Of a stretch of 64,000 nucleotides of DNA, positions 60,567 through 64,000 are shown one piece after another. The notes below the pieces were generated by a model. The model did no database searches. It was not told the DNA's origin and was given only the letters and a program-made list of their open reading frames with translations. The first letter of the stretch is position 1, and each line of letters opens with the position of its first letter. The stretch is from Oenanthe sinensis (Eukaryota > Streptophyta > Magnoliopsida > Apiales > Apiaceae). Position numbers and translations under genes: made by a program. The DNA lies in assembly GCA_028671895.1 (NCBI GenBank), contig CM053804.1, forward strand, positions 563,001 to 627,000, given 5' to 3'.

Positions 60567-63500
60567 AACTCAAGTTTCTTTGCCTTCTGTGGCAATGGAG
60601 GGTGCTTGCAGTAACCCCAACCCTCCTACCCAAGCCACACTACCTATTTCCTCAATCAAATCTAAGAAACCAACCTCAACAGGTTCCCAAAAATCTGTTG
60701 TTGTAAAACCAAATAAAATAAAAACTCCAGGTGGTGATAGATTAGATGGAGAAGGTTCTGGTGAGGGAACTGGGGGAAATCAAAGAACCGAGAAGAATAA
60801 GGAGAGAGAGGGTGTGCAACCCAAACCTACCCACTCCACAGTCTCGCAAAAGACTGTGGATGTTAACAAGGATAATACCACATCTCTGTTGGCATCTTCC
60901 CAAATTTCTCCACATCAAATTTCTTCAAAAAATATTTTGATAGACAATCAAGCATTTTCATATTCTCCTTCTTTGTTACTCAAGGAGAAGCCAGCACTCC
61001 ATTCTGAAATTTCTTTCCAGGAAGTTCAGGAATCCATTTCTCAAATCATCTCAAATGTAACTTCTCAAATAATTACATCAAATGTTTCTACTCCATCAAT
61101 TGATGTCTCGACATCAATTGATATTCAACCATCAACTGATAAGCCATCGATCGATACTTAAGATCAATCGATGGGTATGCATCAATCGATGGATATCCTA
61201 AACACCTCATCAACTGATATTTTCATAACATCAATTGATACCCAATCAATTGATGTTGCACAAACACTTATAGGATTGAGTGAGTTGAGTGAGAGGCAGG
61301 ATTGCATTCTGGCAAAAGGAGAGGGAGTGAGTGAGGTCATTCCTATTTCTTCCAGGAATGAGAGTGAAACACTTGAGGGCCCCACCTTAGAAGGTGCACA
61401 GATAATGAGTTAGGGAGAGGTGAGGTTCCAGGATGAGATCCTGATGAAAAATAGAGAGATGAGTGAGAGTGACAGAAAAATTCTTGAATATGCTCAGGAG
61501 TTGGAAATTGAATTGGTCTGAAGAGGAGGGAGTAAAGGAGTTAGGGGGAGTCCCTAATGCAAATGAAGCATGAGGAAGTGGTGTAGAGAAAGAAGCTGAA
61601 TTATTGGAGGAAGTAGCTGTTGAAGATTTGGAAGTTGATGCAGGTGACTTGGATCCAAGCAACTTTGTCCATCCTGATCCAAGGTACCAGGGACTAGCCA
61701 CATTAAGCAACAGGGATGCTGAACAACTCTTAGGCATTGATCATACTGAACAGAGAACTAGAAACTTGAAGGAAAGTTTAGTCAATGTCACAGATGCCTG
61801 TCATATGACTCCTGGTGATCTAGAAAGTGATACAAATGAGGAGCCATGGATGAGTACCATTGATGGTTCTCTTGAAGATGCAGAAACAGAGATCCTATCA
61901 CAATACAGAAGGGCAATGATGGAGGTGAACATTGAAGACTTAACTCACAGGAGAATTGCCACCTGCATGAAGGATCAGTTAAAATTGCATAAAATGACAG
62001 TCACTGGCATAAGAAGGGAATTGGATAGCATCAAAGATTCAATCTCAACAAACAAGGATGTATTGGAAAGAAGATTGGATGAGAAACTACCAATGAACAC
62101 TCTGGTGCAAATTAAGGATAAATTGTTTAAGGAGTCAAAGAATTTTTCAGCCTTGGAAAGGAGAGTAGAGTCCATAGAAACTAAGATGGAAGCTATAATT
62201 AGAGGACAGACTCTACATGCTGAAATTCTTTAGAAGTTTCTTGACAGAATGCCACCACCTCCTAATTGTGATGATAACAAAAAGGGGGAGAATACAAAGA
62301 AGAATAATGATAAAGATGGTGATGGTGATGGTGGTGTTGGAGGAGCTAGGAGTGATAATCCTAGAGTTAATTTGGGTGGTCACAGCAGGACCTCAAAAAG
62401 TGGTGCAAGTGGCAGTGGAAGCTATAAGGGTTAATCTTCAAAATATTCCAAAGATGACATGGAACACAAAAAGAGAGATGCTAAGAAATTTGAAGATGAT
62501 TTGGAAGCTAGAAGAAATTCTAGAGAAAAGGAAACTCAACTAATGATTGAGAGGGAAAGTCAAAGACTTAAAACCCTAAAAAGGAACACTGAGTTGGTTG
62601 CAAAGGCTACAGAGTCAGGAAATTTAGATGAATTTATTGCTCAAATCGGAGCAGTAAATGAAAGTGCAAAGGGGGCTACTCAGGAATGCAATTCAAATAC
62701 AGAAGCTTTTCTTCAATTGGATGTTGAAGCACTTAAAGAAAAGAAGAAAAGGAAAGTAATAGTGATTGAATAAGAGAAGAAGAAGAAAACTGAACCAGTA
62801 GGCCAAAAGCTACTTCAAGGAGCCATCACTACAGGAATCTCAGCTGCCTCAAGAAGATAAAAGGAGAATGAAGAGATTGCTAGACAGATGGAAATGCAAT
62901 GGCATTTGGAAGAGCTACAGGCAGAGCAACCATTGAGAAAAAGGAGAAAAATAGCAATGGCCCAGAAAAGGGCAGATTCATCTCAGAAGATGGTGGTTCA
63001 GGAGAATCCTCAAGTCACTCAAGGAGAAACCAAGTAGGAAGTGACATTTGAAGGATACCAATTAAAAGAAACTCGAGTTGTAAGTGAGAAAGGATTAATT
63101 GGAGTTAGAACCCATCCTGCAACTTCAAATCAATAGGAATCCATGAGGTTGGAGTATGAAAATGGTTCTAAACTCACTTACTCAATGAAGGTGATTATGA
63201 AGCAGGGCTACAATGTGTTGAAGACAATTCTACCTCTTCTAAACAAAAGGTACAAACTCAATGTGACTATTTCTCAAGAAATCCAACAACAAATCTCAAA
63301 GCTGAGGAGAGCAAAAGCTGAAGCTGAACCTGATTCTCCTTTGAAGCTATGGAAATCTCAAGTCAAGAAGATGGTGTTGGAACCAAAGTATGCCATGATT
63401 TTTACAGATGTGGAAGGCAATACAAAATTCTTTGATATCTGCAAGTATCTGGACAAAATCACAGATGAGGAAATCCACTATCTTATGAGGCAACTTGGGG

Positions 63501-63583
63501 AAACTGACGAAGATGAAGCAATATTGAGGAGCACCTTTATGAGGCAATTAAAAGAAAATGCTGAAAAGAAGAAAAAGAAGTAA
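60567..63583 (+). pseudogene. Decayed C-terminal (env-like?) coding region of an LTR retrotransposon, possibly SIRE type
   Basis: I do not recognise a defined domain. A long reading frame can be followed with one frameshift (near 61505-61515) and nine in-frame stops: 61159, 61411, 61571, 62231, 62432, 62771, 62858, 63035, 63134. The first part is Ser/Thr-rich with repeated SID/STD motifs. The middle (61604-62233) is charged and probably coiled coil, followed by a PPPP/Asp-Gly/Ser-Gly linker near 62250-62430. Then come Lys/Glu-rich helices, and a compact end at 63143-63583 ending in a poly-Lys tail. It lies directly upstream of a purine tract and LTR, where SIRE/Maximus copia elements carry an extra env-like frame; that placement is the only basis for the name. 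Gag and pol are absent: the region begins at the satellite edge. The frame opening at 60514 starts in satellite and is chimeric. Confidence 0.5.
61090..61260. repeat. Cluster of TCAATTGAT / ATCGAT palindromic words
   Basis: At least ten copies of TCAATTGAT, TCAACTGAT, ATCGATCGAT and ATCAATCGATGG in 170 bp, encoding the Ser-Ile-Asp runs. The same words are frequent in the adjoining LTR (63837-64000). Confidence 0.75.
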
Positions 63584-63759
63584 TTGAAGATTGAAGATCA
63601 TGAAGAATTGAAGACACTAGAACGGTCTGTAAAGAATAATCATCAATTGGTATTTCCTAAAAGTGTTATGAAAATTTCTTTATTCTATTTGAATGATTAT
63701 AGTTAAGGGTTTTGTTATCATCAAGTAGATTTATGCTTGTTCATATCACTGACACAAAT
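63584..63759 (+). other. 3' untranslated part between env-like region and PPT
   Basis: AT-rich, no coding signal; separates the poly-Lys tail of the decayed frame from the purine tract. Confidence 0.5.
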
Positions 63760-63769
63760 AGGGGGAGAT
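63760..63769 (+). other. Polypurine tract of the plus-strand element
   Basis: AGGGGGAGAT directly before TGTTAGG. This arrangement is typical of plant copia 3' ends and sets the element on the plus strand. Confidence 0.75.
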
Positions 63770-64000
63770 TGTTAGGAATCTACATGCAATTTGATGATAA
63801 CATTAATCTTAGAATCATAGAAATTTTATTTGATGTAACTGATCAATTAATATGAAATTTATAAATATCAATTGATCAGGAAACCATTTATCAGTTGAAA
63901 TGTTTATCTGAATCAACTGATAATTTGGATAGTAGCATAGGTGTACTTAGTCTGTTTCAATCGATAAGGTGTAAATCAATTGATATTTTATTCATCAATT
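63770..64000 (+). repeat. Start of 3' LTR of the plus-strand element (runs off the window)
   Basis: Begins TGTTAGGAATCTACATGC, followed by TTTGATGATAACA. The 231 visible bases contain repeated ATCAATTGAT, ATCAACTGAT and ATCGAT words. The other end, the second LTR and TSD are outside the window or lost. Confidence 0.65.

Noticed and set aside
60389..60595. Short minus-strand frames across satellite edges (also 27253-27456)
   Set aside because: The two encode similar peptides only because both run through satellite monomers; the open frame is a chance property of the repeat.
60567..63583. Alternative genetic code or stop readthrough
   Set aside because: TAG ends the intact polyprotein of element 2 and the stops are scattered without a common context. 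Pseudogene decay is simpler.

Overview
The window looks like plant centromeric or pericentromeric heterochromatin, probably from a flowering plant. I cannot name the species. It is AT-rich, contains no recognisable host gene, and has two components: a ~180-bp tandem satellite and LTR retrotransposons. The plant reading rests on the satellite monomer length, on Ty1/copia elements with a PBS matching the 3' end of plant initiator-Met tRNA, and on a polyprotein of the plant Angela/BARE-1 type. All identities come from reading the sequence; no database search was possible.

Layout: satellite array A (1-5001); copia element 1 (5002-13756, minus strand, TSD AAGTT); array B (13757-16819); copia element 2 (16820-26032, minus strand, right LTR truncated); array C (26033-27377); copia element 3 (27378-36132, minus strand, TSD TATTT); array D (36133-60566, about 136 monomers); then, past an abrupt satellite edge, the decayed 3' part of another LTR retrotransposon on the plus strand (60567-63769) and the start of its 3' LTR (63770 to the window end). 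The three copia elements sit side by side in the satellite, not inside one another, and all point the same way.

Element 2 carries one uninterrupted gag-protease-integrase-RT-RNase H reading frame (about 1319 aa) with every catalytic motif visible, but its own ends are damaged. Its 5' LTR (right side) has lost most of U3, its 3' LTR begins TA rather than TG, and its leader holds an inverted U3-only LTR fragment beside a GC-rich 28-bp minisatellite. Elements 1 and 3 are the opposite: near-identical LTR pairs, perfect but different target-site duplications, PBS and PPT, with a gag-pol that shares the same disabling lesions in both, including loss of the integrase catalytic core. They look like a non-autonomous subfamily moved in trans by a relative of element 2. 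The non-coding leader next to gag is more alike between element 2 and elements 1/3 than the coding sequence is, and it holds a conserved hairpin, so it is a candidate cis-acting (packaging or translation) signal.

The satellite shows higher-order structure. On the left it is mainly a 538-bp trimer. On the right, units anchored on one diagnostic monomer grow from 11 to 13 to 16 monomers, and the 16-mer (2853 bp) is repeated almost unchanged. The most interesting items are the inverted U3 (possible self-silencing hairpin), the trans-mobilised defective pair, the conserved leader, and the stepwise satellite units.
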